Source: Hormiphora californensis | Lineage: Eukaryota; Ctenophora; Tentaculata; Cydippida; Pleurobrachiidae | DNA: 64,000 nt | Assembly: GCA_020137815.1 (NCBI GenBank) | Contig: CM035352.1 | Coordinates: 579,675-643,674, forward strand | Reading direction: 5' to 3' | Shown here: positions 48,277 to 60,061 of the stretch, in pieces | Position numbering within the stretch: the first letter of the stretch is position 1 | Layout of the letters: each line of letters begins with the position of its first letter | The notes under the pieces: model-generated | Seen by the model: the letters and a program-made list of their open reading frames with translations, nothing else | Databases searched by the model: none | What the model was told of the DNA's origin: nothing | Position numbers and translations under genes: made by a program

Positions 48277-49578
48277 ATGTCATACCAAACACGATTCAGA
48301 AAACTGAAGAAAAATGCCAAGTCATCAGATTGTTTTTACCCAGATGCCCTAAAGAAACTCAAAAAATCCAAAAGTCGCCGACCAAACAAACTTCCACCTG
48401 CTCCCCGGAAACAAGAAGAACCAGGTCCTTCCGATGCTGTCAGATCAAGTCTCTTCGAGAAGTTTCAAATTGCCCCAGAAGAAACTAAAGAATGTGTTGA
48501 TGTAGACGCCTTTGTTGAAGACTTACTGAGCGATGTCAAAGAGAAATTAAACAAGTTACCGCAAGAAACTCCCAAAAAGAAACCTACCAGGAAATACAGG
48601 AAAAAGAAACCAACTTTCATTGACAGACTACCGAAGTTTGGCGATAAGAAATCGTTTGACATAAAAAAGCTAGCTGAGAACTACCTGAACTCCTTTCTGG
48701 ATATTCTCTATGTTTCTGATGAAGAGAAGGAAGAGAGTGCTATATTCCAAGGCCCTGTTATTGAACCAGAATACTTTCACAACCCCCTCATCAAGAGAGA
48801 ACCAAAGAAATGCAGCTTCAATGACACCCTCTGCTCAGAGGGATATTTCAGTTCCCCGATGGAGGGCGTTAAGGTCAACTGCCCGTGGCCCTCAATCGAT
48901 AGATGCCCCCTAACTAGTCAGGTTGAAAGAAAGAACGGGAACATATTCGTAGTGAAACAAGAGAAAAGGTACCAGTACGAAGAAGTGGCACCCCGGGGAA
49001 AGAGCGGGAAGCGTAAGAGGACGGTGACCTACACACAACCTCCCCGGTACATCACCCCCATTGACTACCACAGACGCTCCCTCGAGCACCTGGATCATCT
49101 GGAGCGATGTCAGTGGAGAAACATCGTGTACAGTCAGGAGTACGAGCAGGTATATCGGAGTACCCCGCCCTGGAGTATCCCCGGATATGTGATGGAGAGA
49201 CCATTTCGTTCCGCAAACTGGTATCTTATTCAACACCTGGAAACTCGGTGTGCCAGCCTGTCTCCAAAGCACTGGGAAGCAGTTAGGAAAATAGCTGCGT
49301 CCGGTAAGGGGGAAATACCTGATCTACCTGCAGCCCTTATCGAGCATTTCTTTTATCGGCGTATCATGAGTACATCGGAAGCTAATCGTCGGAAGAAACA
49401 CAATAAACGACTTGTGCAGACAATAAAACCCGAGCTGTATCTTGTACCCCAGTTGGTGACCCGGCACCTTGTTCCCAAACTACCTGATCTTCCTCCTCGA
49501 CCATCAACATCAGCTACCAAAACACCCGAGTTGAGAAACGTGGAAAATGTGTACTCCTTCAAACGGAAGAGCTCGTGA
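48277..49578 (+). CDS. Uncharacterised intronless 433-residue basic protein
   Basis: Not recognised. One open frame from ATG at 48277. The N-terminal third is strongly basic with NLS-like runs (RFRKLKKNAK, KKLKKSKSRRPNK, KKKPTRKYRKKKP) around an acidic helix (VDAFVEDLLSDVKEKL). The middle has an aspartate/glutamate patch, and GKSGKRKRTV is another basic cluster. The C-terminal half has conserved-looking aromatic segments (YHRRSLEHLDHLERCQWRNI, FRSANWYLIQHLETRCASLS, LIEHFFYRRIM) and a Pro-rich tail. This suggests a nuclear or chromatin-associated protein, by inference. It is not a transposon protein I know. Its stop is 172 bp before the start of the next plus-strand gene. Confidence 0.75.
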   Translation: MSYQTRFRKLKKNAKSSDCFYPDALKKLKKSKSRRPNKLPPAPRKQEEPGPSDAVRSSLFEKFQIAPEETKECVDVDAFVEDLLSDVKEKLNKLPQETPKKKPTRKYRKKKPTFIDRLPKFGDKKSFDIKKLAENYLNSFLDILYVSDEEKEESAIFQGPVIEPEYFHNPLIKREPKKCSFNDTLCSEGYFSSPMEGVKVNCPWPSIDRCPLTSQVERKNGNIFVVKQEKRYQYEEVAPRGKSGKRKRTVTYTQPPRYITPIDYHRRSLEHLDHLERCQWRNIVYSQEYEQVYRSTPPWSIPGYVMERPFRSANWYLIQHLETRCASLSPKHWEAVRKIAASGKGEIPDLPAALIEHFFYRRIMSTSEANRRKKHNKRLVQTIKPELYLVPQLVTRHLVPKLPDLPPRPSTSATKTPELRNVENVYSFKRKSS

Positions 49579-49750
49579 AGTGAATGTGTAAATTTTTGTG
49601 AATTTGTTTTGTTGAGATTTGTATTTTTAATGTTTTGTAAACCACCATGCCATCACATACCCCATCGTTTTGTTTTCTTCTCCCCTGTCCATTATAAACC
49701 CCATCCCGTACCTAATATTACCACCTACCCCTAGTCATGTATGAAGAGAG

Positions 49751-51391
49751 ATGTTATTGTCGGATACTAGTCATGATGCTGCCGGGTGTTCCTTTGACCC
49801 CAGTGTAAACTCCTTTCCGCCCATTAAAACAGCTTCCTATACAACTGTCTGCAGCTCAAAGGTAAAAATTGTTATAGTGGTCACTGCCTACCAACCAATG
49901 AAGTATGGCAGTAACTACCGGTACACAGTTTAACATTTCATAGCTCTGTATTGTAACAGTTCTTCATTTACTTGTAAAAGTCCCTGATGAATTATATGTA
50001 CATGGTTCTCGAATGCTTGATACTACCATCATGGCTGTAACTTGTGATTCCTCCCCCACGTAATACACCATCCTCTCACATGCAGCACCTGTTAAACTGT
50101 ATCTCTTGATCATTATATCTCCTTCACACAATCTCTATCTTCACTGTCCTTTTCCCAGGACCGAATATGCTCGGACTTTGGAGGTTGGGTCTCAGCAGCC
50201 CCTCGTAAAAGGCGAACCAAGACAAGATGTGGTAGTAGCGGTGGTGGTAAACCAGGACAGAGAAATGATCACAAGCGGACCATCAAACAAACGGAGCATT
50301 ATTATAAACGGTAAGCATCTCACCATGTGTTATCAATCTCGCAATGGCAGATACATTTTATGAGTAGAGCGAACTGCGAAGAATGGTCTGGTATTAAAGA
50401 AAAGAAGGACTGTAGAATTACAGTGTTATAGATGCATGTAAAGATTTACTTCTTCCAATTCCTTCCAAATCCAATGTAGTACACCAAATATATTTGGTGG
50501 ATTAGTTTCCCATTTCATAGAAATACATTTCCCCTTCCCCCCAGGTACCGGGTGGATCCTTTGGAAGGGACATTCAAGCACTACAACAACTATGAACAAT
50601 ACATGAAGCTGTACCGAGAGAGTACAACTCTGTGTTACAAACAGAGGACTCTCCAGGAGTTGACAAGCCTTTACAGTTCAGCACTGGATATTAGCAGGTA
50701 TGTGTTGCCTGGTTTTTACAATCACACAGTATTGCAGTTTCACTCAGTTTTTAGTGTTTCCAGAATCATGTTATCCGTTCACAATCGCTTTTGTCCTCCC
50801 CGACACCCCTTTCTATTACCACGCCTGGTTCTTAAAAGTTTACAAATCATGGATTGCCATAGTAACATGTTGTATTGTACATTACGAATTTATGGGAGTC
50901 GCCCCCTCCCCTCTCTCTCACTCTATCTTTCTCTTATTTTCTCTTTTCATCTCTCTAGCTCTTACAAACCTTCTCATTTTCGCTATGACAGACCGTCAAG
51001 TATACCATCCCAGTTAGCTAATTGCTTTTTACTTCACCCCGACGGGCGGGTAGGTGACAAGCTAGACAACATCTCACTCACTCTCCTAGAGAGGGATCAT
51101 TACTTATCGGCTACCTCTGACTCACACACTCAGTATCAGAGTCTTATAGAGGGAGAGAGAAAGAGAGAGAGAGAATGATGATGTAATACAAATTCTGTAA
51201 TGCCGCACAGACACTCTTCCAGGATTAATATTTACTTTTATTTCCTTCACTAGTGTAGATCCATGAAATACGGGTGAAACTCTTTAGGGTTTCCATGGCA
51301 ACTTGAGTTGTAGGTTTGGGGACCGTTTCCATGGCACCACGACTCGCTATCTTTAATCTTTCTTTCCTCTATCTCCCTCTTTCTCTCTCTC

Positions 51392-51444
<53 letters not shown>

Positions 51445-51475
51445 ACTCTCGTCTCTCTCTCTTCTCTCTCTCTCG

Positions 51476-51507
<32 letters not shown>

Positions 51508-51651
51508 TCTTCTCTCTCTCCCTCATCCTCTTCTCTCTCTCGCTGCTTCTCTCTCCTCTTCTTTCTCTCTCTCTCTCTCTCCCCCTCTCTCTCTTCTCTC
51601 TCTCTCTCTCTCTCTCTACCCCCCTCTCTCCTCTCTCACATCTTCTCTCTC

Positions 51652-51724
<73 letters not shown>

Positions 51725-54287
51725 ATATTACCACGTTATAATATACAGACGGGCGTTGAAGGCGAGGCTGCGGCGACAACTGGCCGACAGTGGTTATGAC
51801 TCCGACAGTACTGGGCGAGACAGTCTCAATGAGCTGCTACCACTGCCTAGAATTGAGTTTACCCCAATAGACGATAGTGGCCATATGATAGTGGCAGGCT
51901 TTCACAGGTGGACAAAGCACATATGTGTCCCAGTATTGTTACAGCACCGTTCAAATAGCACCATGAACCAGCCGTGATGCTCTGACAAGAGCACAACTTG
52001 GTGTCACCAAGTTGGTGAAATGTTACACTGCATCTCGATCAATTTCAGTTGATTACTAGTTGCCTCTATGTCTGAAGCACCACCTTCCTACATTACTTTT
52101 TCCTCAGATGTGTGTAAACAGTAAACCGGGACAACAGGTATTATCTAACACTTGTTTTGTTTCAGTGAGAGACGTCACCAGCATCCTACATTGGCAGAAA
52201 TAGAAGCAGCCCACAGGTGCGTCATGTTGGAGTTCTAAAGTCGGATTTTTTGAAGTTGTCACCCTCCTTTTTACGCGTGGCGTTGTATTTGCGCGTGACA
52301 GCCCCCACTTGCTCTCACTTTTCGGCAAAAAGCCGCATATCATCGGAAAGAGCATAATTTTGTGAGTCCGTAAAAGTTTTGTTTGACGAAATTGGTCTAG
52401 GTTTTCGACGCGCAAATAAAAACTCGCACGCCACCCATTAAAGTCAAATTTTTAATAAAGTGAACCGCTTGCGAGCGAAATGGTTTTCCCACGCACCGTG
52501 GGAAAGTTTTTTGCCGCTTGTTTCGATCATATCTCTGGCTCCTGATAAGATAAAGACTTGATCTTAGCTACGTTAGAAAGATAAAAACTGTATCTTTCCA
52601 ATGCGACCAATGAAAAGTCTCTATCTTATCAGGAACCGGATTTAGCACGTGCAAAAACTTTCTGCGCACAGTGCGTGGAAAGTTTTTGCGTGCAAGCGGT
52701 TCGCTTTATTAACAAGAATTATTGCATTATGTATTCATAATGCGGTGTTTCCCTGCCCTAGATGGGTGTAAAATTGATGACTAAGCTTCAAATTTAGATT
52801 TTCCGATGAATTTTGCACTCTAAGAGCAATTTTTGGCTGATACGATGTTAGTTGCTATGGTAACCAGGGTGGTTGCTATGGTAACCAAGGCAGTTGCTAT
52901 GATAACCAAGACAGTTGCTTAGGAGACCCTAGTTGGTGACCAAGCGCTTCACCTTTACCCTCAGGCCTCAGTAATCTTAACAACCAGTCACTTGCAATTA
53001 TTGTGTGATAGTAGTTTCATGCTTGGAAGACTTGCTACCACGTCATGGTACGGCTGTAGGGTACCCAAAGTGATTTCAGGTGAAAATAGGAAGTGTTACG
53101 AGTGAGTAATTGCACGCCACAATATGTGTTAATCATTTCCTTTGTTGCATCAACAAAGTGTGAGTTGAAAGATTTATGAAGGAGCAGACTTTGTTGCTAT
53201 GTGTAACGGTGGACGGACGGACGGACGGACGGACATTTTAGTTAACTACACAATCTGCTGATTTCTAAACCCTGAATGATCTTTTTAGCACGTGCATGCT
53301 AAAAACATCATCCCGGGTGATTGCCTTCGGCAATCACCCGGGCAGGGAAAAAATCGGAATTTACAGGGGGTGACAACTTAAAAAAATCCGACTTTAACCC
53401 TCCTTTACATTTGGTAAAGAAATAACCCCTCCCTTGCCAGCGAAGAGGTTATTTCGTAACCAACCTTTACATCTAGTGAAAAGAGGGGTCGAGCTAGGCA
53501 ACATGTTGAATGTTGCCTAGTCAGCTGTACTCAGTATGGTGTGAGGTCAGAGGTGATCGATAGAAAATGCTGTAGTGAACACACATAATATAATGTGAGA
53601 TATGCTGTATAGAATAAAGTAATCTAACCCTCTGTTTTATAACAACGCTCTTCTTTCTTTTTCTCCTTTCCTTCATGACGATAGAATCGGAAGGTGTACA
53701 AATTAAGCTTCCTTGGCCTGTTCTTTGTTGTGTTGTACAGCTCACTGCAGTGGGTATTGATTACAGCACTGCCAAGCATTCCTTTCCTGCTACGCAGCCA
53801 GAAGACTCGGAGATAGCGAGAGCGAGCAGCATCTCTCGAAAGGTAGGAGCAGCGAGAGAGTACGGATGAGAGCAATGCAGATCGCGAGGGAGAGAGAGAG
53901 AGAGGGAGACGCGGCGGAGAGAGCAGCGGCAGCGGAGAGCAGCGAGGGTCGGGGGGCAGACGAGAGAGAGGCGAGCAGCGAGAGGCGAGTAGAATCGAGC
54001 AGCGATAGAGAGAGAGGAGAGAGGAGTCGATGGATCTAGACAGAAGCGCCTACAGAGAGATACCTATATCCGAGCTCTTCGCTCAGGAGACTCTACTGAT
54101 CATCAGCTGCCTACGCACTCTCTTCTACTCTTCTTCCTGAGCTCTCTCGCTCTTCATTCTCTGCTCTTCGTCCCGATCCTGTCTCTTCTGCTCTCTAGCT
54201 CATCTATCTCTTCCATCCTCCTTGCTCGGGTTCTGCTCTCAGTCTCTCTGTCTCTTCTCGTTCTCTCTCTCTCTCTCTCTTCTCTCT

Positions 54288-54357
<70 letters not shown>

Positions 54358-57300
54358 TTTCCCAAGGTCCCTCTCCAGGTGGGAGATCCATGGAGTGACT
54401 GGAGAGATGATATCGTGCCCGCTAAATGTACCATGCCTCAGTCCCGATACCCCGCTCATGCTACTACCCTCCGCCCCCTCCATTCCCAGTCGTCTCAGTC
54501 AGGTATGTTACAATTTTCTATTTTAACTGTTTCAACGTACTGCATGTCCAAGAAATTGCGGATTTACGAATTGATACCTTTTAGCAGCCTGTGGCCCCGG
54601 TCACACTTTCAGTCACCAGCAAAAGATCTGCGTACGCGCGCGAGATCGTTACATTAGAGAAAGTTGAAATGGTTAGCGTTTAGCTTGACATGAAATTCTG
54701 AGTTTTTTGGGTCTGTTAACTTTTTAATCAAACTCAAATAGTTAATTATACTGTTTGGTAGTAAAACTAAACTAATTTCAGAATCAAATACCACAAACTG
54801 CGTTTATGTGTAATGCGTACATGAACAGAAACATCGTCTGTCCCGTTCATAGGTAACTATTTAAAGTATAAGTAACTCTTTATTCCTTCATAATTCTTTA
54901 CTCCATATTATATACATTTTATTTCATCAATTTAGTAGCCTTTTTAGTTGCATAATTCCTCTGACAACAATGAATTCTGATTACAATTTAAAAACAAGCG
55001 TCAACTTCAAGCAAATCTTTCAAAATTTAAATCAGCGAGTTTTTTAAAACTTCAAAATACTAATATTATATTGCTATGAACAACTATCAATCAAACGCTG
55101 GCAAGACTACTCAAATAATATGTATCAGACATGAAATGAGGATGAACATAACTAAGCAAGCTCTGTGATTCCGAAAGTCCATCATCCCATTGGCCCCCGA
55201 ATTCTCCGCCTTCTCGACTTTTTGAAATATTTGTTGGTTTAACGTTGGAATTGTAGGGACAGTGGGATTGGTCGTCAGTAAATCATCGTTTCTCCACAAA
55301 TTAATGCCCTCTTCGCCTGTGCAATAGTTGTTCATAACGTGATCGGGTGGATATCTGATCTCCTTGATAATACGGTCGCTTGTAGTGGAGAAATGGTGCC
55401 CAAACACCGTGCACAGACGCACCGTGTGTGTAACACGCGGGTAAAAGCACACTTTTTCAGCTAGATCAGGCTGAAAAGTGAACATGTGTGTGTATTACCT
55501 AGCGTGCTACGTAAAGTGTGGGTGTCTGTGGATGGTGTTTGGACACCGGGTTTCTCTACTACAAGCACTACACTGCAGTAAGAACCTCTTATCATTGCAC
55601 CAATACACTCACATGAATTTGACAATATGATGAGGCCAGGATGTATCCAACCAAAAGCACCCTCTACAAATTCATTAGACCCGGTACATGTAACATCCTT
55701 CCCACAACTAGCCAGATTCGTTGTGATGTTAATCAGGAACCCAGATTGTCTCATCCTAAGGGAAGAAGTAATTAATTGGTTCTAATTGAGAAGACTTCTC
55801 TGCAAAGATCATTTGGTCAACTGGAAGAAAGGAAGAGAGATAATCACTCATTGTTTTTCAGACCACTCACATGATTTTGATTGAGTTTGTATCACACGTT
55901 TCCCCCTCCTCACACTCTGTTTCACTAGCAGTCGTACAGTTTACCAAAGCACCTCTTCTATATGTAATAGCTTCTTCCAGTGCCTGAAACAGAGGTCTGT
56001 AAAATCAACAAATTAAACAAATATGACAGTTTACTAATTATTTAACTTGTAGGTAGTTACTTCAATTAACACAAGTCTTGATTTTTCGTTCCCGTATTCG
56101 GTTTTTGTAGCTATATCGTTACATTCTCTACACCTTGTTCCAAGACAAGCCCCGAACATTACTACTAACAGCTGAGCCATCAAGTACATAATATCTGCTA
56201 TGAAGACAAGAAAGGGGGTTCCCTATGTTTGTAAGAAGGGAAGGTTTACATTGCCTATAGCTAGACTCTATTTCGCACGCCCCGCCCGTAAAGGAGGGTT
56301 ATATTAGAACATAAAACGGTTTAGAATTTATTAAAAGATAGGGAGCGTTAAAATATGGACAAATTGGATGCATATTGCATATTGATACTGCTAAAAATAA
56401 CAACAACGTTCCTTATTATTATTGCTCCAACGGGATGACTGATCAGTGATCACGCAAGAGCTCTTTTTGGAAACTCTTCTAGCAACTATTGTGGGGTGAT
56501 AACCACACGGCACACCAAACTGTTGCCAAGCTAGACTGCAATAAAAAGAGTTTGAACAAAGCAAACCAAACTGTACATGTTCACGTCGAGGATCCAAATA
56601 AATGTGACAAAACTGGAACAATTGGTAGGGCTCAGTATCAGAAGACATTGAGCTCTGTACCAGCACCGCTGCTGTTTACAATTCAACCGATAATAAGTAT
56701 ACGAAGGCGCCATGAGATAAGATAAATTATAGAACACAAAGGAAAAAACTTTATCAATTTTATTTATCAGTAATTTGAATGCAGCAGCCGATAACGGTCG
56801 CAATTATATTATTTTTTGCTTCTTCCCCTTTCTCGAATTCTTGGAAATAGACCATCTCTGTTGGTTATTTTTAACAATCAAAATATAATCTTTCATTTTG
56901 TCTCTCTCTCTATCCTCCTCTCTCCCTCCCTCTCTTTTTTATAGGCTCATTCATCGTAAGAACGGAGTTGCGATGGGGAAGAAGTTTGTAACGTCAGGCC
57001 GGGAGCACATCAAAGTTGAGCTGCCTGGGATACCAAAACGAAGGTAACTCAAAACATGTGGAAACTCGTGTTTTAAATTTTATTTAATCATTTATTTAGC
57101 TCTCCCCTCATCACTTATTATGTTATTTAATTGTTTATGTTATTTCACTGATAGTTCACTGACTAAGTGTATCATGATCTAGGTTGGCATCACATGCAAA
57201 ACGTCTTCAAAGCCTCAGACAAACTCACCCAATCATTGGTTTTGAAGGGGACACAGCAACCATCGGAAATGCACAAAACAGGTCAATTTCAATATTTTAA

Positions 57301-58804
57301 TGACTGTCACTCCTCAACATGCCAATTTCAATACATGATTTTGCATTGACTCCTCACTCACACTAATTTGAATACCATTATTGTTGCCTATTATAAATAT
57401 TCTGGTACATGTCCCTTCCAGTTCGCAGCAGGGTGCAGCACTGGAAGCTGTGTCAGACCGCCCTGAGTCCAGGATAAACGACCTCCTTTCACCAGATAAC
57501 CCAACACCAAGGTTCGTATCTCAAAACTTTGTCAGTTTCATACGATCAGACTGACATCCTGACAGTATGTCTGAGTATATAAGGTCGGGGGTGACAACTT
57601 CAAAAAATCCGACTTGACCAGTATCTCTGTCTGGTTAGTTTCTAACCCCCCTCCCCTTCAGTCCCAGTGAGAGGATAACTAAGGTGTTATCGGGAGGTAA
57701 GAAGAGGTTGGTACCCAGCATGCAGCTTCCTGTAACGGCCCTTCTCCAGTATTCACCTAACAACCAACATCCTCCACCTGAAACACACCCTGTTCGGTTA
57801 GTATGGGACGGTATACATGTTAGAAATACATGATACCCTCAGTTTTATTAAATAGTTAGAAACTGTAAATAACTAAAAATTATGGTTTTTAGGTTACCAG
57901 CTAAAATAAAGAAGCCCATGTTGTTGATTAAAAATAGACAGTCTCGATTAGAGAAGATAAACGCACCACCTGCTACAAGGAAAGGTCATCCAGACCAATC
58001 AAAACCGCCCCGTCCTCCTGATGTACGCCAGGTAACGATCTGATGTTAAATTGTTTAAAAAAGTTTAGGTAGTTTCACGTCACCACTTGCTCAACCCTCT
58101 CTCACCGCGGGTTTGAACAAAACAAATCGCCCCTAATTTACGGTCGTACTAGTACAAAACCACACTAGTTAGATTGAGAGGGTTTCTTGAGGTTCACATG
58201 TTGTCCCACTGTTAGGATTCAGATATTAGCTGTTTGTCACTGTCAGTTTCATGTTTATTGTTGAGTAACAAGCTGTTTATCATGACACACTGGTAACGGT
58301 TGACAGTTAATTACTAGGATGTCGAGACAATTGCGCCAATCACGACGCCCCTAATCGTATCCGTGCCACCTACCCATTGGGTCCCGGTATGTGTGGTGAC
58401 ATGTGTCGTGGAATTATACTTGTTGTGGAGGTGTGATTTGAATATCAATTTAACTGCCATCTTTACCATTTTAAATGTTCCAACGATGTCTTTGTTCTTG
58501 AATCTTGAGAAATTATGTTACCAAAATATCAAATACCAAAAATGCATCTCAATATAATTCTAAACTGCCCTGATTTATGTGTGTGACTGTGACTGAAGCA
58601 CCGTAACCAGGAAGTTCAGGGATATTAGGTTCCTGATCCAGGAACTCAATATCCCTGTATGTACTTCTTGTATTGTTGGTTTAGTAACACAATTTCCTTT
58701 AGGTGAACTATGAACAGCAATACGAGCAGTTTTTCAATGATATTCTGGAAAACTCTAGCAAGCGAAGCCAAAAGAAACACTTTCAGAATCTTACACAACC
58801 TTGA
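49751..58804 (+). CDS. Uncharacterised twelve-exon gene (452 residues)
   Basis: Not recognised. Exons 49751-49861, 50159-50310, 50545-50697, 51749-51907, 52166-52216, 56945-57043, 57183-57281, 57422-57511, 57662-57796, 57893-58031, 58318-58386 and 58703-58804 chain without a stop; most introns are phase 2, which supports the model. Features: a basic segment AAPRKRRTKTRC, a charged helical part (RYRVDPLEGTFKHYNNYEQY ... ALKARLRRQLADSGYDSDS), a possible phospho-motif SGYDSDSTGRDS, KNGVAMGKKFVTSGREHIKV and a C-terminal YEQQYEQFFNDILENSSKR. No membrane segment or signal. Intron 5 (4.7 kb) holds a 1.16-kb TIR element and a nested antisense secreted gene. Another open stretch at 54378-54502 has splice-like edges but does not fit the phase. 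Confidence 0.75.
51355..51722. repeat. (CT)n-rich microsatellite region
   Basis: About 365 bp of CT with TCTT, CCCC and CGCT interruptions. It ends about 25 bp before the exon 4 acceptor, so it acts as an extremely long polypyrimidine tract. Confidence 0.97.
52452..52712. mobile_element. Nested 261-bp inverted-repeat element
   Basis: Ends TTAATAAAGTGAACCGCTTG and CAAGCGGTTCGCTTTATTAA. Internal TTTTCCCACGCACCGTGGGA-like and CACAGTGCGTGGAAAGTTTT blocks are also inverted. Its centre (about 52535-52640) is the GATAAGATA...AGACTT hairpin core shared with 19.1 and 60.7 kb. Confidence 0.85.
53205..53234. repeat. Short (GGAC)n repeat
   Basis: Six GGAC units inside the 1.16-kb TIR element. Confidence 0.9.
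53312..53342. other. Perfect 13-bp stem hairpin with CTTCG loop
   Basis: CCCGGGTGATTGC, loop CTTCG, then GCAATCACCCGGG. It lies about 50 bp inside the right end of the 1.16-kb TIR element. Confidence 0.95.
53880..54360. repeat. GA-rich then CT-rich low-complexity region
   Basis: GAGAGAG/GCAGCGAG-type sequence (53880-54050) is followed by CT-rich sequence with a pure CT run at 54302-54350. The two halves are approximately complementary and could fold back. Confidence 0.85.
55111..56189 (-). CDS. Putative GPI-anchored cysteine-rich protein nested in an intron
   Basis: Four exons chain in phase: 56189-56062 (signal peptide MYLMAQLLVVMFGACLGTRC, then RECNDIATKTEYG), about 55963-55870 (LVNCTTASETECEEGETCDT), about 55752-55613 (FLINITTNLASCGKDVTCTG) and about 55470-55111 (EKVCFYPRVTHTVRLCTVFG ... 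). The protein of about 240 residues ends in NHRACLVMFILISCLIHII, a hydrophobic tail after a polar stretch, which is the layout of a GPI-attachment signal. The cysteine spacing is reminiscent of Ly6/three-finger or other disulfide-rich ectodomains, but I cannot assign the family. It lies antisense in intron 5 of the 452-residue gene. The acceptor of the last exon was chosen by phase (CTAG just inside the better-looking TTTTCAG). Confidence 0.65.
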
Positions 58805-59434
58805 GGCGATCCTGAACTGGACAACTTGAGAGGTTGACATGCTTATAATAGCTGTCAAACCTAGGGTAGTGAAGTGATATAGTAAAGGAGTTAAAGCTGT
58901 TATCAGTGTTATCATATCTGGGTTTAATTTAAATTATTAAAATTATTAGAACTGGGGTCTACTGAAAGGAACATATGTTGCACATTTGGGGATTTTATCG
59001 ACTGCCAAGTCGGCAAGTCGTAAATAATAGACCTGAAATCTTAATTATTAATGCCATTGCTAAGCAATACGATAGTGTACGTATTATTATATTATTTAGT
59101 GTGTCGTGTAATACACCATGTATAATATGTATGTAATAATAATCATGATTTAAAAGGGATTATTTAGAGAAAATCAAGTTGAACTTGAACTGTCTAGCCT
59201 GCGCCAGACCCGTTCTTGCACCAGACATTTGTACATACCATTTCCATGGTTTGAGTATAAGGGTGTGATGTGTGATTTACATTTACTTAACTAAACTAAA
59301 TGAGTGTGTAATTTAGTATGTATCTTTAATGGAACGCGCGAGAAAATATAATGTTCACAGCTGTGCGTGGCGCGCGGATTGTATTTTCTATTAAAAAAAT
59401 ATTTTGTTTCGATTTTTCGTGTTTTTTGGAAAAC
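58805..59434. other. Intergenic region, no gene seen
   Basis: 3' flank of the 452-residue gene. AT-rich, with short spurious frames only. Confidence 0.5.
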
Positions 59435-59707
59435 GTTAAAATCTGGGTGCCTTTCATTGCTAACAATTCATCGATTTTGGCGCGCGCGACGGGTTAGGGC
59501 TGTTGTTAGGGTCGGGTTTGGTTTGGGGTTATCGGTTAGGGCTATCGATTCTCTATCAGATACCGTTTAGTTTACTCAAATCGGCCATGTGGTTGCGCGG
59601 CTATAGCCGTTTGAAAAAAGTCGGTCTAAGTGGTTTTAGGTGTACTTTTTTGGCAGCGCGCACCTGTAAACTCGCTGCAAGGCACCCAGATTATAATCGC
59701 GCCCGTG
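59435..59707. mobile_element. TTAGGG-rich MITE family, diverged copy 3
   Basis: Shares the layout of 47.7-48.0 kb: TTAAAATCTGGGTGCCTTTC at the left, GGGTTAGGGCTGTTGTTAGG inside, TTTTTTGGCAGCGCGCACCT and GCACCCAGATTATAATCGCG at the right, with many substitutions. Confidence 0.75.
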
Positions 59708-60061
59708 TTTTTTCGCGGCGGATTTGAAATTTTCCAATTTTTCACTCCGGTCGGCGCTAAGCTTTAACACCTCCAGAAGGCTCAATCCCCCGCGAATAAC
59801 CGAATGACCAACTAATAAAAAATGTGAGAATCATCAACAGTCAGGTCCCTGGGCTAAATTTTGATCGTGATTCGTGAAGGGGTCTGTGGAACAGTTTCAC
59901 TGGAACTCTAGAGCTGAATTGCTGGGATCTCTTTAAGGATCTCTTTAAAGTTTTAAGAGATCCTTAAAAGCAAAGCAGGCCGGCTAGGATAAATCCAGTG
60001 CCGGGGGTGCTGATATTCCTTTCAATAACGTTCAGCCACGGTCCTTCCGGTACAGATTTCT

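Larger units (their letters stand above)
52238..53394. mobile_element. 1157-bp TIR element, AAGTCGGATTTTTTGAAG ends
   Basis: Flanked by TA (52236-52237, 53395-53396). The ends AAGTCGGATTTTTTGAAGTT and the complementary GACAACTTAAAAAAATCCGA are inverted. It starts only 20 bp after the donor of exon 5 of the 452-residue gene. It contains a nested 261-bp element, a CGTGCATGCT palindrome and a strong hairpin. End fragments of the same family lie at 57588-57620 and 60657. Confidence 0.88.

Noticed and set aside
51316-51741. Leu-Ser-rich 141-residue frame (and similar ones at 12.4, 14.5, 22.0, 33.2 and 35.0 kb)
   Set aside because: Translations of CT/GA microsatellites, lacking non-repeat coding sequence.
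54378-54502. Extra exon of the 452-residue gene
   Set aside because: It has acceptor- and donor-like edges and one open frame, but its phase does not fit the next exon, while skipping it joins exons 5 and 6 in frame.
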